Made by a program: the position numbers and the translations under genes. A stretch of DNA of 64,000 nucleotides from Ophiura sarsii (lineage: Eukaryota > Echinodermata > Ophiuroidea > Amphilepidida > Ophiuridae): positions 84,670,677 through 84,734,676 of the forward strand of contig CM069441.1 in NCBI GenBank assembly GCA_035610835.1, written 5' to 3'. Below, piece by piece: positions 1 to 12,386 of this stretch. The notes beneath the pieces were generated by a model. That model was not told where the DNA came from. It did no database searches and saw only the letters and a list, made by a program, of their open reading frames with translations. Numbering within the stretch: the first letter of the stretch is position 1; the number at the start of each line of letters is the position of its first letter.

Positions 1-861
1 GGCATTTCCAAAATGACCTATGCTGATGACACTCAATTATACATTGTTTTGAAAAATGATGATGACAAAGTAGGTGCAATATCGAAACTTGAAGCTTGTG
101 TGAAAGATATCAAAACCTGGTCCACAGCTAATGACCTTAAACTGAATGACGACAAAACTGAAGTTCTGCATATTACATCTCGCTTTAGAAACAATTCTGT
201 TATTTCATCAATAAACATCAATGATTCTCTAATTGAACCGGCTTCTAATGCCCGCAATCTTGGCATCATTCTTCAAAATGATCTCATGATGGATGTCCAT
301 ATCAATAATATTTGTCGTGCAGCCTCTCATGCTCTTTACAAGATCGGTCAAATTCGTCGATATCTTGACCAGCCAACCACTGAAAGACTAATCCACGCGT
401 TTGTGACATGTCGACTTGATAATTGTAACAGTCTGCTATTTGCTCTCCCTGAAACGCAGATCTCAGAACTTCAACGCATACAAAATTCAGCTGCTCGACT
501 TGTTACTCTCTCCAAGATCCGCTGTCACATTTCTCCTGTCCTTCGTGACTTACACTGGTTACCAATCAAATCACGCATTATGTTCAAGATTCTTCTGTTA
601 ACTTTTAAATGTTCTCGTGGTCTAGCACCTATGTACCTCCAAGATCTCATACAACATTACAAGCCCACACGCAATCTCCGTTCTCGCTCACAATATCTTC
701 TTGCTCATGTTTCTTCACCTTCTACATCATATGGACGCCGTTCTTTTCAAGATGCTTCTGCTGAACTTTGGAATCAATTACCATATCATGTTAAATCAGC
801 CAAAACTCTTGAACAGTTCAAATCATCGCTAAAAACTTACCTATTTAATGTTAATGCTTGA
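1..861 (+). CDS. LINE reverse transcriptase, C-terminal part (L2/CR1-like)
   Basis: The frame is open from base 1 to the TGA at 859-861, so the true start lies before the window. It opens just upstream of the catalytic YADD motif of a reverse transcriptase (bases 22-33), the metal-binding aspartates that copy LINE RNA into DNA. The thumb and C-terminal region follow, with the phrases LHWLPIKSRIMFKILLL and AELWNQLPYHVKSA, typical of L2/CR1-group LINEs. About 280 codons carry no stop or frameshift, which suggests a fairly young copy. Clade is inferred from motif style and the ATT-rich 3' tail; L2 versus CR1 cannot be settled by eye. Confidence 0.85.
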   Translation, partial: GISKMTYADDTQLYIVLKNDDDKVGAISKLEACVKDIKTWSTANDLKLNDDKTEVLHITSRFRNNSVISSININDSLIEPASNARNLGIILQNDLMMDVHINNICRAASHALYKIGQIRRYLDQPTTERLIHAFVTCRLDNCNSLLFALPETQISELQRIQNSAARLVTLSKIRCHISPVLRDLHWLPIKSRIMFKILLLTFKCSRGLAPMYLQDLIQHYKPTRNLRSRSQYLLAHVSSPSTSYGRRSFQDASAELWNQLPYHVKSAKTLEQFKSSLKTYLFNVNA

Positions 862-993
862 TTTCCTTTATGTATTGTATTTTGTTACCTATAGTTTTTG
901 TATATTTGCGTTTTGTTTTATTTGTTATAGCGCATAGGGACTTAATTGTGTTATGCGCTCAATAAGCATGGTTTTATTATTATTATTATTATT
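1..993 (+). mobile_element. 3' end of an L2/CR1-like LINE
   Basis: This comprises the RT coding end (to 861), about 100 bp of 3' UTR and a terminal (ATT)n run near 971-993. A simple-repeat tail rather than poly(A) is usual for L2/CR1 LINEs. The 5' part lies outside the window. Confidence 0.75.
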
Positions 994-1473
994 AAAAAAA
1001 AGTTATTTTACGAAATCGAAGTTTAGCACAATATTGGGTAAATAACTACACGTTTCTTTTGTCATTTCTAAGCGTGTAGGGAGGTAGCTTACAAATGTTG
1101 TGGCCCATCGATTTTATAGGACGCTTATAAACTGAGCGGTAATTTGTCGCGAGTAGAAACGTGTGGGATTACAAAATTAACGGTAATTACCGTTTTTTCA
1201 ACGAAGCGTTAACTTTCCAGTTCCTCTGATATGATACAATGCTTATAGGCTAAGGTGATTTTACACAATTGTTTTGGTAAATGTTCAAAAAAAATTTTAA
1301 AAATAAGAATTGCTGAAATTCACCAAAATGTTCACGAAAATTAAAATAAAACGTCCAACCGACCTTGAGAGGTCGGACCTTTGACCGTTGAACAGGGGTT
1401 TTTCGTCGACTTAGCCTATGTATAAAGTGTTTTACATTTTCCGAATGTCACCTTACTTTGTTTTACCTTTCAG
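994..1473. other. No gene seen; short hairpin
   Basis: AT-rich sequence, either intergenic or the last intron of the following Ly6-like gene. The only structure noticed is a small hairpin near 1357-1378, where GACCT and AGGTC arms flank a short loop. Confidence 0.4.
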
Positions 1474-1728
1474 ACTACAAGAAATGAGCGGACATTGTCT
1501 GACGCGTACGGCGGTGAAGACGTCTTTAGTCTCAGTCGAGGATGTGATCATGATGGTGTTTGCGCTCAGCAAACACTACCTGATGGTAAAACCGTGAAGT
1601 GCTGCTCCGGAGACTTGTGCAACGAGGGACTCAGCGGTGCCGCGGCTGGGTTGGTTACCATCAGTACAGTGGTCATATTGTCTGCCATAGTGGTCAACGC
1701 CTTGATAACTGGGATCATTCGGGCATGA
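1474..1728 (+). CDS. Terminal exon of a Ly6/uPAR (three-finger) GPI-anchored protein
   Basis: A polypyrimidine tract and CAG acceptor end at 1473. The exon is open from there in the frame that reaches TGA at 1726-1728. It encodes cysteines in the pattern C-x5-C followed by CCSGDLCN, the CCxxDxCN signature that closes a Ly6/uPAR three-finger domain. About 30 mostly hydrophobic residues follow (from GAAAGLVTISTVVIL to the end), as expected for a GPI-attachment signal or a C-terminal membrane segment. No ATG opens the frame, so this is a last exon; earlier exons with the signal peptide and first cysteines are probably upstream of the window. The ligand and role cannot be read from the sequence. 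A candidate poly(A) signal AATAAA lies at 2273-2278. Confidence 0.72.
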   Translation, partial: TTRNERTLSDAYGGEDVFSLSRGCDHDGVCAQQTLPDGKTVKCCSGDLCNEGLSGAAAGLVTISTVVILSAIVVNALITGIIRA

Positions 1729-2251
1729 ATCTATATATAAACCGTGTGTAACTTTAGTCGACCGGCTTTAAGCCAGCATCGGAGCCCTTTAAAATGATTT
1801 ATGTATGATGATATGGGCAATTGTACAAAAAAATGGTGCCAAAACCGTCTTTTCCATTCTTTGGTCCAAACAAACTTTACCGTGCATTTTGGTCAGTAAA
1901 TTTGTTGTTTTTCTTATAGACGTAATGATTTCTACACGGATGGACATAATAATATTTTTATACTTCAATTGCCTGATTTTACGCGAAAAATTCCAAAAAT
2001 GAGTTTCCACGGCTCAAGTCATGTATTGGTCCTGCTTATTTTCTTATACAAAATACGATTATATTTATTGTGTTTTATAAAGGTAATGCATGAACATTTT
2101 GTATCTAACCATATCAGATACACTTTCCACCCAAACCACTGTGCAAAAAGTGATTGATTTTTACCTCAAAAATGATTTTGGAGCAATTTCGGCAATTTTT
2201 TCCCCAAAACTGATTTTGTTACATTGTCCGAAACATTTTTAGCAAAAACAA

Positions 2252-2510
2252 GTTCTACACTTACTCCCTCTGAAATAAAAGGCTGTTACATCAAATAAAC
2301 TTACTCCCTCTGAAATTCCATTAAATAAACTTACTCCCTCTGAAATTCCATTAAATAAACTTACTCCCTCTGAAATAAAGGAGGGGTAAGTTTATTTGAT
2401 GGAATAGCCATTTCAGGGGTAAGTTTATTTGATGGAACAGCCTTTTTATTTCAGAGGGGTAAGTTTATTTGATGGAATAGCCATTTCAGGGGTAAGTTTA
2501 TTTCAGGAGT
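2252..2510. repeat. Head-to-head tandem repeat (hairpin of repeats)
   Basis: Units of about 30 bp containing AAATAAACTTACTCCCTCTG repeat on the left side (2252-2382). The reverse complement, CAGAGGGGTAAGTTTATTT, repeats on the right (2384-2510). The centre is near 2383. The array can fold into a long hairpin. Confidence 0.85.
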
Positions 2511-4796
2511 TCATCAAACGCCTAAAAAAACTGTGTCAGATAAAAGTGTGTCAGTGTGTCAGATAAAGTATGTCAGGTTACGAAAACACCCGCGATTAAG
2601 AGTTATGTAGTAAATTGGTTGATTGATGTTCAAGCGTGCGCTCTTACCTGCATCGTTAGTTATCAACAATTCAGGCATGCCACAATTCAACAACTCCCCC
2701 ATACCTTAATTACAGTAACAAAGCGTTGTTGATTTGAGATAAACCCACTCTTCATACGCAAATTAATAGGATGGCGAACCTCATTTGGAAACCATGCATC
2801 GATGCAAAATTGTAAACAAACAACAAATGTTCGCAAAATGTGTTCATTTTTTCGTCCGTTTTTTCGGCGTATAAATGCCTTTCGCGCCATGCGATCCCTG
2901 AGGAAAATATTTTTGGCGAGGGCGGCCATATGTCACGGATCATTCCTAAAGCCACAATTTTAGCCGAAACGGTCGCTACCCAGCACAAGAGAATCGCCAT
3001 TTTGTATCATCGCGCGGTGAAATGACATCCCTCAGATCTATTTGGACCGTAGCACTATTGAAATGGAGGGGTGTGTTTAATTTGATACAAATATTCTGTA
3101 AACATATATCAAAATGTGTTATGTAAATTAAACGCATTCTTGATTTAATTTTTCTCTGAATGTTAAAGGTGGTGTGTGAATAAAATGCTATTTACAAAAT
3201 ATTTTAAATTCCACAATTACTTGCGCAATAATTTGTCTTCTCTAATGTTTACCTTTTGTAACCCATCCCATTCAGAAGTTCCCTCGCCCATTTACAGGGA
3301 ACGGACGATGTCCAAATAAGGGTCTAATTAATAATAAAACGTAAACATTTTGTTCCGTTTTTTAAAGAGCAGCTATTTTTTAATGTCAAATTAAGCCTAT
3401 TAAACCACGTTTTTTACTTGTTTTCATCAATTTTCCAAAACGCTATTCACATATGAATGATGTAAATATGTTTGGTCGTTGTTGAACGGGGTTCAACAAG
3501 GTCTTCAAGCTGCCCTCGCAAAATAAACACGTCTTACCGTTGTCGATTCAAGATAAACAACGACGAAACCTTATTGAACCCCTAATTATAATATGTCTGT
3601 ACATAAGTATGTTGTATACCTGTCTCTGTGTGTTGTTTGTCTGTGTTTACAAAATAAATCAATTTAAATCAATAATAATCTCTTCTTCTTTTTTCTGTCT
3701 TTCTTTTTTCTTTTTTTCTTTTTTAATTAAAGAGTTTGTAACTCTGGTAATCCCAATGTCGACATGGCAATGATATGAGGGGTTATTTGTCGCTATTACG
3801 AACCTAATTTGGAGTAAAATATCATTGAAAATAGAAATTCTAAACTATAGTATTTGGCCAACGAATAGAAACACTTTTGGTTCTGTCAATGATGTGGTGT
3901 CCACACTGACAAAGAAACTATAGTAATTAGAAGTTAAATTCGAATTCTGCATCAGCCCCAGCCCCCACCCCACCCCACCACCATGAGATGGTACACAGCA
4001 GACGACGCTGGACATAGGCGTATTCACGAGTATTCGGGTTAAAATATGCGAACGAGGTTACCTGATCAAGTGAATGGGACGACCGCATAACAACGGTTTA
4101 AATTCAAAAAATAGCATTTACAATTGGGATGATTAGCCATCCCGAACGGTTTTGGATTGGAAAAATTTTCTTCTAACCTATGATGAATTTTATGGGGTCA
4201 TATAATCAAAATCCATTGTTACATTGAAACCAACGGAAATTCAAAATTAACGGCCGTTCGTAGCCACCGTCGTCTGGTACACAGACTTGATGGTGCGCCC
4301 TCTAATACCGCGATGTGGACTTTTACACTCATTTTATAGCTTGATCAGCACTGAGTCAAAACAAAATATTTTTCCGTCGAATTTCTGATAATTTCATGGC
4401 CTGCGTTGGAAAATAATGCTATTGAAAGGAGTATGAAAATGGATGCTTGGAATAATATCCTTTGCGCGAAACCCCTCCAACTCATAACGCTCTTCCTACA
4501 TACATATACCTCAGGGCCTACAATATCCCTGGAAATATTCTATGCTGCTCCTCCTCAAACTCCATATTATTACGTTAGTTTAGTAGAAATGTTGAGGGCG
4601 GTTGAGACGAAATAATTCCAATCCCAGACCAGACGACGGTGGACACGGATGTTGGCCGTGAATGTTAAATTCCTTTTGTGAATGCAATGGGTTTGATCAT
4701 ACGATTTTTCTTTTAATCATCACATGTTGAAACTAAATTATTTCATCCTAAACCCATTGGAATTGGACAATTTAACTCCGGTGCAAATATTCTGTT
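2511..4796. other. Intergenic DNA, no supported gene
   Basis: Mostly AT-rich. 2700-3060 is more CpG-rich. On the minus strand an ATG near 3000 opens a frame whose first residues look signal-peptide-like, but nothing recognisable follows, so no gene is called. A CT-rich stretch lies at 3683-3725 and a C-rich stretch at 3957-3983. Confidence 0.4.
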
Positions 4797-4820
4797 TACC
4801 CCCTCCCCCTCTACCCCCTA

Positions 4821-4848
4821 CCCCCCCCCCCCCCCCCCCCCCCCCCCC
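4821..4848 (+). repeat. Poly(C) run, 28 nt
   Basis: Uninterrupted C tract after a CCCCT-rich lead-in from 4799. It can form i-motif or G-quadruplex structures, and its length is likely unreliable in the assembly. Confidence 0.9.
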
Positions 4849-5427
4849 ACCACCATTTATTCCCATTGCTCTGAAGGGAGCACCCACTAATTCGCTTTCG
4901 AATCTCGCAAAGTCGCGGAGTAAGATTCCTGTTTTGGTTCTACGAGTTCTATGAAATACAAATTAACAGTTTCTGCGAGAAAAATCAGTGAGGTAGTTGA
5001 TACCCGTCGTAAAAGCATATCTCACAATATGATTTCAAGCCTTATAGCATATCAAAATCAAGATATGCAGCTGCAGCTCTCAAATACGGTATTATCATTT
5101 CAGTTTCAAGTAATTTTTATTGAATTAGCAAAACTGTTACAATAATGATGATTTTGAAGAGTAGAATTGCTCAAAAAACAGTTCTCAAAACTACCAAAAT
5201 GGTTGCAATGAAATAACGAGCGCAAATTAGAATGTTCTATCCTATAACAGATGGTCTCATTTCAGCACGTCTAAGCTGGTCTGCTCTTGGATATGCTAAT
5301 CAATTTAAACATATACACTCGTCCACAGAAGTTCCTTGCCACTTAATAAAGTCCAAATATTTCAAATTAATATTTAATAGAATATATATAATTGTTTCAA
5401 AAATAGAATATATATAATCGCTTCAAT

Positions 5428-6880
5428 TTATGTCTCGGTTTTGTGGACTATGAGAAGGCATTTGACAGTCTAGACCACCGGTCTCTATTAAATGCGCTGG
5501 AAAAGCAGGTCAGTGATGAAAAGTACATCCGCCTAATCAAGGCAATCTATAAGGATCCAAGTGCTAGAATCCACCTAGAGAGCACCATAACTGAAGCCTT
5601 CAAAATTCTGAAAGGTGTGAGACAAGGTGATCCAATCTCCCCAAAGCTATTCCCTGCAGCCATGGAGGATGTTTTCAGAAACCTGGATTGGCAAGGTATG
5701 GGAGTTGTAGTCGATGGTGAACACCTTACCCATCTCAGATTTGCAGATGACATCCTACTTCTCAGCCATGAGCCCCAGAAATTGCAGAAGATGATCCGAG
5801 AACTGAGTGAAGAGAGCAACAAGGTTGGACTTTATTTATTTATACAATTAGGCTGAAGAGCCAGGACAAACCCAATAGTGACTTAAGCACTAAATTAAAG
5901 GGATGTCCGTTGTGCGTGTGAACAGATACAGACCCGGGATGATCCCCTACTCTTTACGAAGGAGTCTGACCTTTAAACGTGCTCGGGGATAGCTCTTCCG
6001 ATGCACGGGACCACCATTTCTACGTGACTTCCGAACCACGAGACAACTGAGACTAAGTACCTTGCCCAAGGGTACAAACATGTTGGCCGTAGCGGGGCTC
6101 GAACTCACAATCTTTGCATCGTGAGACCGGCGTCTTATCCACTAGACCACACACGCTCTCTAACATCAAGAAGACAAAAGTGATGATGTGCAACAAGCTG
6201 AAAGATTATGCTATAACACTTCAAGGAAAAACCATAGAAAGAGTGGACAATTATATATACCTGGGCAAGAAGATTTCTCTGGAAAATGAAACAGCAGGGG
6301 AAGTGAACAGAAGGATACAGCTAGCATGGGTGAAGTTTGGTAAACTCAGCTTTATCTTTCGTGATGAAGAGCTACCATTGTCACTAAAGCGACCAATTTT
6401 CAACCAGTGTATCATCCCAGTGCTATCGTATGGCTCAGAAACATGGACAACAACTAAGAGATTGGAGAAGAAGCTAAAAGTCACTGAGAGGGCAATGGAA
6501 AGGGTATTGATTGGCGTTACACGAAGGGACAGGTTGACCAACACAGATTTAAGGAAGAAAACAGAAGTGAGGGACATCATACTGGAAATAAAATCAAAAA
6601 AATGGAGATGGGCTGGCCATCTAGCCAGGAGGAAAGACAACAGATGGACTCATAAATTAACAGACTGGATCCCCAGAGCATTCACCAGAGGAAGAGGCAG
6701 GCCAAACAGACGGTGGGTAGACGACATCATAGAGTATGGCAACGTTACTTGGAAAAGGACAGCTCAGGACAGAGTGAAATGGAAAATCGATGAAGAGGCC
6801 TTCCTTCTGCAGTGGAGTGAAATAGGCTAGATAGATAGGGTCACGCGTTATGAACTCGCCTCCCATAGGATGGTGCCGTT
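5428..6880 (+). pseudogene. RTE-type LINE, 5'-truncated and split by a SINE
   Basis: The first segment (5428-5830) encodes DYEKAFDSLDH, then GVRQGDPISPKLF, then the catalytic FADDILLLS: three RT core motifs in order. The reading breaks at 5831. It resumes at 6161 with NIKKTKVMM and runs to TAG at 6828-6830 through YLGKKISLE, PVLSYGSETW and KKWRWAGHLARR, typical of the RTE thumb and C-terminus. Removing 5831-6160 restores a continuous alignment across VGL/NIKK. The 5' half, including the endonuclease, is missing. A GATAGATAGGG tail follows the stop. Apart from the SINE the frame is nearly intact. RTE assignment is by motif recognition. Confidence 0.85.
5831..6160 (-). mobile_element. tRNA-derived SINE inside the RTE element
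   Basis: Read on the minus strand the head has an A box TGGTCTAGTGG and a B box AGTTCGAGCCC. About 170 bp of body follow (including CGTGGTTCGGAAGTCACGTA). The 3' tail includes GGGTTTGTCCTGGCTCTTCA and ends in TTTAT repeats. The same SINE recurs at 35791 and 37009. Its tail also ends a LINE at 21003. No long target-site duplication is evident. Confidence 0.88.
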
Positions 6881-6934
6881 ACATTTTTTAGATTCATGCT
6901 GTCATTTTCCTCAAATATTTTTAAAACCACAAAT

Positions 6935-8702
6935 GGTCATGTTTTTTATACTGGGTACAATTTGTGTTACATGTCCCTTTTTCCATAAATTAGGTTCCTT
7001 TTTCAGTTTATGCATTATATCTGAAAAAGTTTACATTTAAAGTTGGTAAAAGTATACATATTCTGAGAGCATATACTGTAACGGATGCAAATAGCATACA
7101 ATCAAGTTGATTATACAGGGTGGTCTGAAATTGTACAGGGTGTAACAAGCAAAATCTTCTAAAAAAGAAGGGTTACAATAATTACTTCCACTATGTATAT
7201 GAAGTGATGAGAGAAAAGTTTAGTACAGATTTAAAGTAGTTTAATAAAATACCCATCCAGACATATGCAAATTAAATGTCATTACGAATCTGAAATTCTA
7301 CATACAGGGTGTCTAAAAATTTGTTTATTTAGTTCCAGAAAAATGCTTCTATTACTACATACATACAAAGACTATAATATTTTAACAAAATTCAAGTAGA
7401 TTTCAAATAAAAATGCATCAATTACATGTACATGAACATTGATTGATTTTAAAAGTCACCCTTTTCTAACATATAGGGTGTTTAAAACATTAATTTAGGT
7501 ATAGGCCTACATGATTATCCACAAATCATTAAATTGAATGAATTTAAATTTGCATCTGAAACATGATTTTACATTTCAATTTGATGTGGCAAATGCTTAA
7601 AGTGATATGAGTTCCAAATAATGTTCAATAAAAAGGGGCCCTTTAACTACAGGGTGACTCAAATTTTCCCAATGGCACATGTTTAGGTTTAGTGGCATAC
7701 AATTAATTGCGTTCCTCCTTCTTGTACCTTCATGATGTGCAAAGCACATTCAAATGAACAAATTAGGTTAGTTTCCATAATGTTTGAACCCAGTATTCAA
7801 ATTTCAAGAGTCTGATTTAAGTTTGAAATATAATTGTTTTCGTTTTAAGTTGTATTCATCATATAGGGTGATCCAATGTTGATTGGCAAACTGCTTATGC
7901 TGGTCATCCTATACTAGGTCAGGTCAGTTGCATTCCTAAGAATTTAATAATTCTCCTGAGTTTACAAGCTTGATGAAAACCAGCAGTTTTTTACTTATTT
8001 GGTAACACAGTTAAAAACAAGTAATAACACCACACAAACGCATTTAACAAAATGTGCTAATTAACATCCAGACAATACAGAATACATGAGGTTAATTATA
8101 TACATATCTTCTTTTAATTTTTAATTAAATAGTTAAATTTATTTATTCAAAAGGGTACCTCAACCTTTCTATACTTTTAAAATGGACAGTTTGGTGCAGG
8201 CAAATGTTTGCATACATTTGCAAACTGCGACCAACTTACGTTTCTTAACAATTTGTTGAGCTTCTTATTTAATGCTAATTAATGATTCCTTAATTAACTA
8301 ATTATATTTTTTTAATTCAAATATACTTCAATAATGTTATGTTTTCAATATAGAATTGTACCAAGAGTGAAACCAGTGCATTTTATGTTTGCCCAATGTA
8401 TATTGCACCATACTTGTTCAACTATGCACTCCTCCTCCTCCACATACTCCTCCTCCACATACTCCTCCACCCCTGACTAATTAGGTTTAACGAACTATTG
8501 TAATTAACAGAACCATGGTAGTTTATATTTTTCTTTTTTAGAATAAAGGCCAAATACTTTCTCATCAAAATAAGACCAAATTTAAGTATGTGTGATAAAG
8601 AATAGCCAAAATATATATATGCATGCAAAGTAATAATATGTAGTGCAAATGTAACAGATCCACCTTTTTTGGGTACCCAGTATAAAAAACATGACCAAAA
8701 CC
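6935..8702. repeat. Long inverted-repeat-bounded segment with a recurring AGGGTG motif
   Basis: GGTCATGTTTTTTATACTGG and the following GTAC near 6935-6960 recur inverted at about 8675-8702, so 1.77 kb is bounded by TIRs of roughly 25 bp. Inside, a motif like ACAGGGTGNYTNAAA recurs at about 7115, 7303, 7475, 7650 and 7863, spaced 170-215 bp. No coding potential was seen. CTCCTCCACATA short repeats lie at 8429-8468. Confidence 0.6.
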
Positions 8703-9109
8703 TATCTCAACAAATTTGGTATCATTTTAAAGCCCTAATAACAAGCTATCTGCCTGCAAAATGGCATTGGTATAGCTAATACAGAATGGGAGATACAGCT
8801 GTTTGATGTTTGGGGACCAGGGGTGGTGCTGGAAGGGGTGCCGCTGGAAGGGTGCCGCCTGTACAAACTCAATGGGGATAATCCCATGTTTTGTTCTTTT
8901 TACAATAACTAGTCATTTCCTAATATTACAAACACCATTCTGGTCCCATTTTAAAGGATAATTAGTAGTCTTTAAGTATGTGGTTCAACAGACTTGTCAA
9001 CTATTTGTAACAACTAATTAATTATGGATAAGACCATGAACATCAGCTTTCTTCCTATTCGCTATACAGTAAACATGAATAATCAGCCTCAATTTACCGG
9101 ATTTATAAA

Positions 9110-9565
9110 AATGACTATAACAGAAAAAGTTTTCAACCTATGATAGCAAAAGTATACATTTTTGGAAAGCTTGTAACTAGAGGAATTCAGAAATGCAGTT
9201 TATATCAGGGAAGGGTTCATCCTTAAACAAATATTTTTGAAAATTCTAAAAATATATAAAATAAAAATTGGAGATATTCACTAGCCGGTATAATTACCAT
9301 ACCGACGTAGTAACTTTGACAATTATATATCATCTAATGGGTAATTTCATGAGGAATTCAAATATGTAAAGTAAATAATGATAGGGGTAGGTATAAAAAT
9401 ATATGGATCTCGAATTAAAAATTAAAAACTCTGATATTTTTCCGAACATTTCCGATCATACCATTTTAGTTCTTGGTCGTACTATAATTTCAATGGCATA
9501 TTTGGTTTCCTCATGCAATTTCCCTTCAGAAAATGTATACTTTTACTACCTCATGGGGGTATACA
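9110..9565. repeat. Diverged inverted-repeat element (AAAAGTATACATTTT type)
   Basis: GCAAAAGTATACATTTTTGG near 9146 recurs inverted as GAAAATGTATACTTTTACTA near 9531. The same arm sequence appears in the TTAA-flanked element at 24576-25071, so this is probably an older relative. Its exact ends are unclear. Confidence 0.45.
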
Positions 9566-9713
9566 AGCAAATATAAATGTGTTAAGTTAAAATCATGTCG
9601 TGAAAGCCAAAATCCGTGTGTAACGCGAAAGGAGGCGAGCTTAAAACACATGACCATAGATAGATAGATATAATTGTTTATCAAAATAAGCAGAAAGTAA
9701 TCCTCTAACAGCT

Positions 9714-10157
9714 TAAAGGGGCGTGTACATCTCAAGTGTTTGTCCTGGACAAAAGTCACATGACTCCCTATGTATCTGAGTCTCCGTGTTTCCAAGTAAT
9801 AATACCCATGGTGCAATAGATTCGCCGCGAATTTTAATCGATCAAACGTAATGGTGAAATTTATTTACGAACGAAATAGGTGTCTAGAATCGTTTCAAAA
9901 AATAGTGTTATGCATTATAATGAAATCAGAATTACAATCTCCTTCAGCATAAAATCAACTTTTGGGCGATAACCCATGTTAAAAATGCACACCAATCGAA
10001 ATATAAAGCATTTTGGCCTCCGATTTAAGAGATATTTGTATTTTGAACTCTATGTAATGCTTTTCTTCATAAGGTTTATGTATAGCCTTCATTAGCTCAA
10101 TCGTCAAAGCGCCGGCTTTACAATCATGAGGTCAGTGGTTCGAGTCCTGGGGACGGG
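9714..10157 (+). repeat. Element with internal tRNA-like module, copy 1
   Basis: It begins AAGGGGCGTGTACATCTCAA just after a TTAA and aligns over about 440 bp with the reverse strand of 15207-15644. Shared blocks include GTTTGTCCTGGACAAAA, ACGAACGAAATA and AATATAAAGCATTTT. The shared region runs into a tRNA-like module at 10085-10157. No coding frame is present and the right boundary is not defined. Confidence 0.7.
10085..10157 (+). other. tRNA-like module (degenerate)
   Basis: A box TAGCTCAATCG at 10093-10103 and B box GGTTCGAGTCC at 10137-10147 fit the Pol III tRNA promoter. The anticodon loop would read CTTTACA (TAC), but the anticodon and acceptor stems do not pair. It is therefore called a tRNA-derived module, not a working tRNA gene. 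Confidence 0.6.
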
Positions 10158-10159
10158 GT

Positions 10160-11360
10160 TTTTCTTTTCTGTTTTGTTTTGTTATTACACTGTTTGTTTT
10201 TATAAATTGACAGGACTGCTTATCGTTCGCTATATTTATTGAATGTTAAATATGATACTTTTTTTCTTTTGCAATTTCACTGCGATAAAGAATGTCCTGT
10301 AAATATAATTGTGTTTACTACTCCGTAGGCCTATATTGAATGGCCCTAGCTAGTCTATGAACATGATCTGCAAAGGCCAATTGTTATGTAAATAAGAAGC
10401 CAGTCGGCTTATGTCCTTGAATCGATTTTCCTATTTCCTACACCACCGATATTTGTAATTTGCTTCACAATTCAGAAAAGAGAGTTGTATCTTCAAAAGT
10501 ACATTACGCGGTTCACGGCTTTCACGGCCTGATTTGGGCGACAGTTTTGGCGTGGATTTGATACCGTGCTGAACTCATCATGCTCATTGCTGCGAGAGCG
10601 TAATTATAAAATGCTGGCGTAACGTTTTAATGGAACTATTTTGAATTCGTGAAAATTATCAGATTTGCCTAAATTGACAATTTTTGCAACCAAGCTTAAT
10701 TGCTTTAGGATCACGTGAGCATAAAATAAATAAAAATGTTAGACTTGACTTGAGTGTCATATCGACTATAATCTAATTGAACGCAACTAGCTATACAGAT
10801 ATAGTGCTCATTATGGTTATTTCGATATAACTAAAATAAAATGATACGAGTTGTTCGGAATTTTATTTTATTTAAACCTTGACTGTAAATAAAACAGATA
10901 CAAGTCACTGCCCGGGTCGATGAACTTTTCGGACCTTTTATTCACAATTTCATGGTTTCTTAAATGAGAAAACATTATACACATTTTGAACAAATAAAAT
11001 TATATGCGAGGATAGGCCTATTCGTTTGTGTTAATTTTCCACAAGAACAAAGGAATTAGATGTTGTCCATATTATAATAATAATTTTGGTCTAATACATA
11101 CATCACCTGATAATTTACAATGGTGTTTGATACAATGTACATGACATGTATATCCCGCTGCATATAGTTTGCAATAGTGAACATTATTTTCATGACGTCA
11201 GTTTTCAGCAATGTCAAACATGTCAAAAGTAAAGGTATTTTTCCCCCGAGATTGACTACAGTTCTCTGTTGTCAATTTCAATGGTACAAAGATCAGGAAA
11301 AATTGTAGGTTACGCTATTGTTCCTTTTTTGCCAACTACCTTTCTATTATATAAGCCAGT
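10160..11360. other. No gene seen
   Basis: AT-rich intergenic sequence without a supported frame, RNA gene or clear inverted repeat. Confidence 0.4.
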
Positions 11361-11365
11361 TTTAA

Positions 11366-11582
11366 CACTTTCCACGTGGCAGGCGTCAGACGACATTCTA
11401 AAATGTCTCAAACTGTTGTCAAAATTGTTAAATTTCATAACCATACTTGGAATCAGCATGTGAAATGCATTGAAATAAATACAAACATGCCTCGTATTGG
11501 TTCAGTAATCCTTGAGATAGATTGGGAAAGATTTCTGAACATCTGTTTTTATATGGTAAAACCAATAGCCGCGTGGAAAGTG
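11366..11582. mobile_element. Short inverted-repeat element, TTAA/TTAC flanks
   Basis: TIRs CACTTTCCACGTGGC and, inverted at the right end, CACTTTCCACGCGGC. The left flank is TTAA and the right flank TTAC. A relative lies inverted at 58228-58450. Both copies keep a similar reading frame (HVKCIE..TNMP.IGSV), discussed in the findings. Confidence 0.65.
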
Positions 11583-12386
11583 TTACGCGATATTCCGTAA
11601 TTGTAGCTTTGAATCTCAGCTACAAGTATATTGATATCAGTACCATATGTTCAGTGAAAACCAAATTTCCATTTAGTGTGAATTTCTGTGAAATAAGGTC
11701 AAATATAACCGGTCTAAATTTCAGATATCTCTTTCACTTCACAGACTGCAAACAATAGAAATGGCTAATTTGATATTAAATTGCATTTTGATTATCCAGA
11801 TCCAGGTCAAGACAACCATTAAGCTTTACCCTCCCCTATAAGAAATACTGCAAAAGTAGTTTGTTTTTGAACTGAGATATATCAATTACAGGACTAACTG
11901 AAGATGATTCAAGTCTCTTCACGAGTTGATTTTCTGTACGGTTGACTATCTGATTGGTTATTCTGAAGGTTGCACACACAGAAACTCATAAAGATTCTAA
12001 AGATTTAACATAAGAGGCATCACTATGACATACATTTTACAATGAATGTGACCGATTAGAAATATTCCAGATATGCTAAAAGCATAGTAATACATTGGAG
12101 TTCATATTATGCTATCTGCAAGTACAAAACCTTTAACTCTTGCAATATGATCGTTCCATATTATATTTAGATATAATCCAACAGTAATTCCATTTTCTGT
12201 GTTGAAATCGCAGTCTTGGATCTATCGATACAATACGGAGAAAAACAGCAAAAACATGACTGTATACATTTTGAGGGTAATTTTCCATTTTCGCTGTCCA
12301 AAATCTCTCTCTCTCGTCTTGACCACATCATACCACAGGTGAAACAGATATTTTATTTGTACTGTGAAACACTGTGAGACTTAAAG

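Noticed and set aside
2687..3025. Opposed ORFs, one with a signal-peptide-like start (minus strand ATG near 3000)
   Set aside because: No recognisable domain, no convincing splice donor, and nearly complete overlap of frames on both strands.
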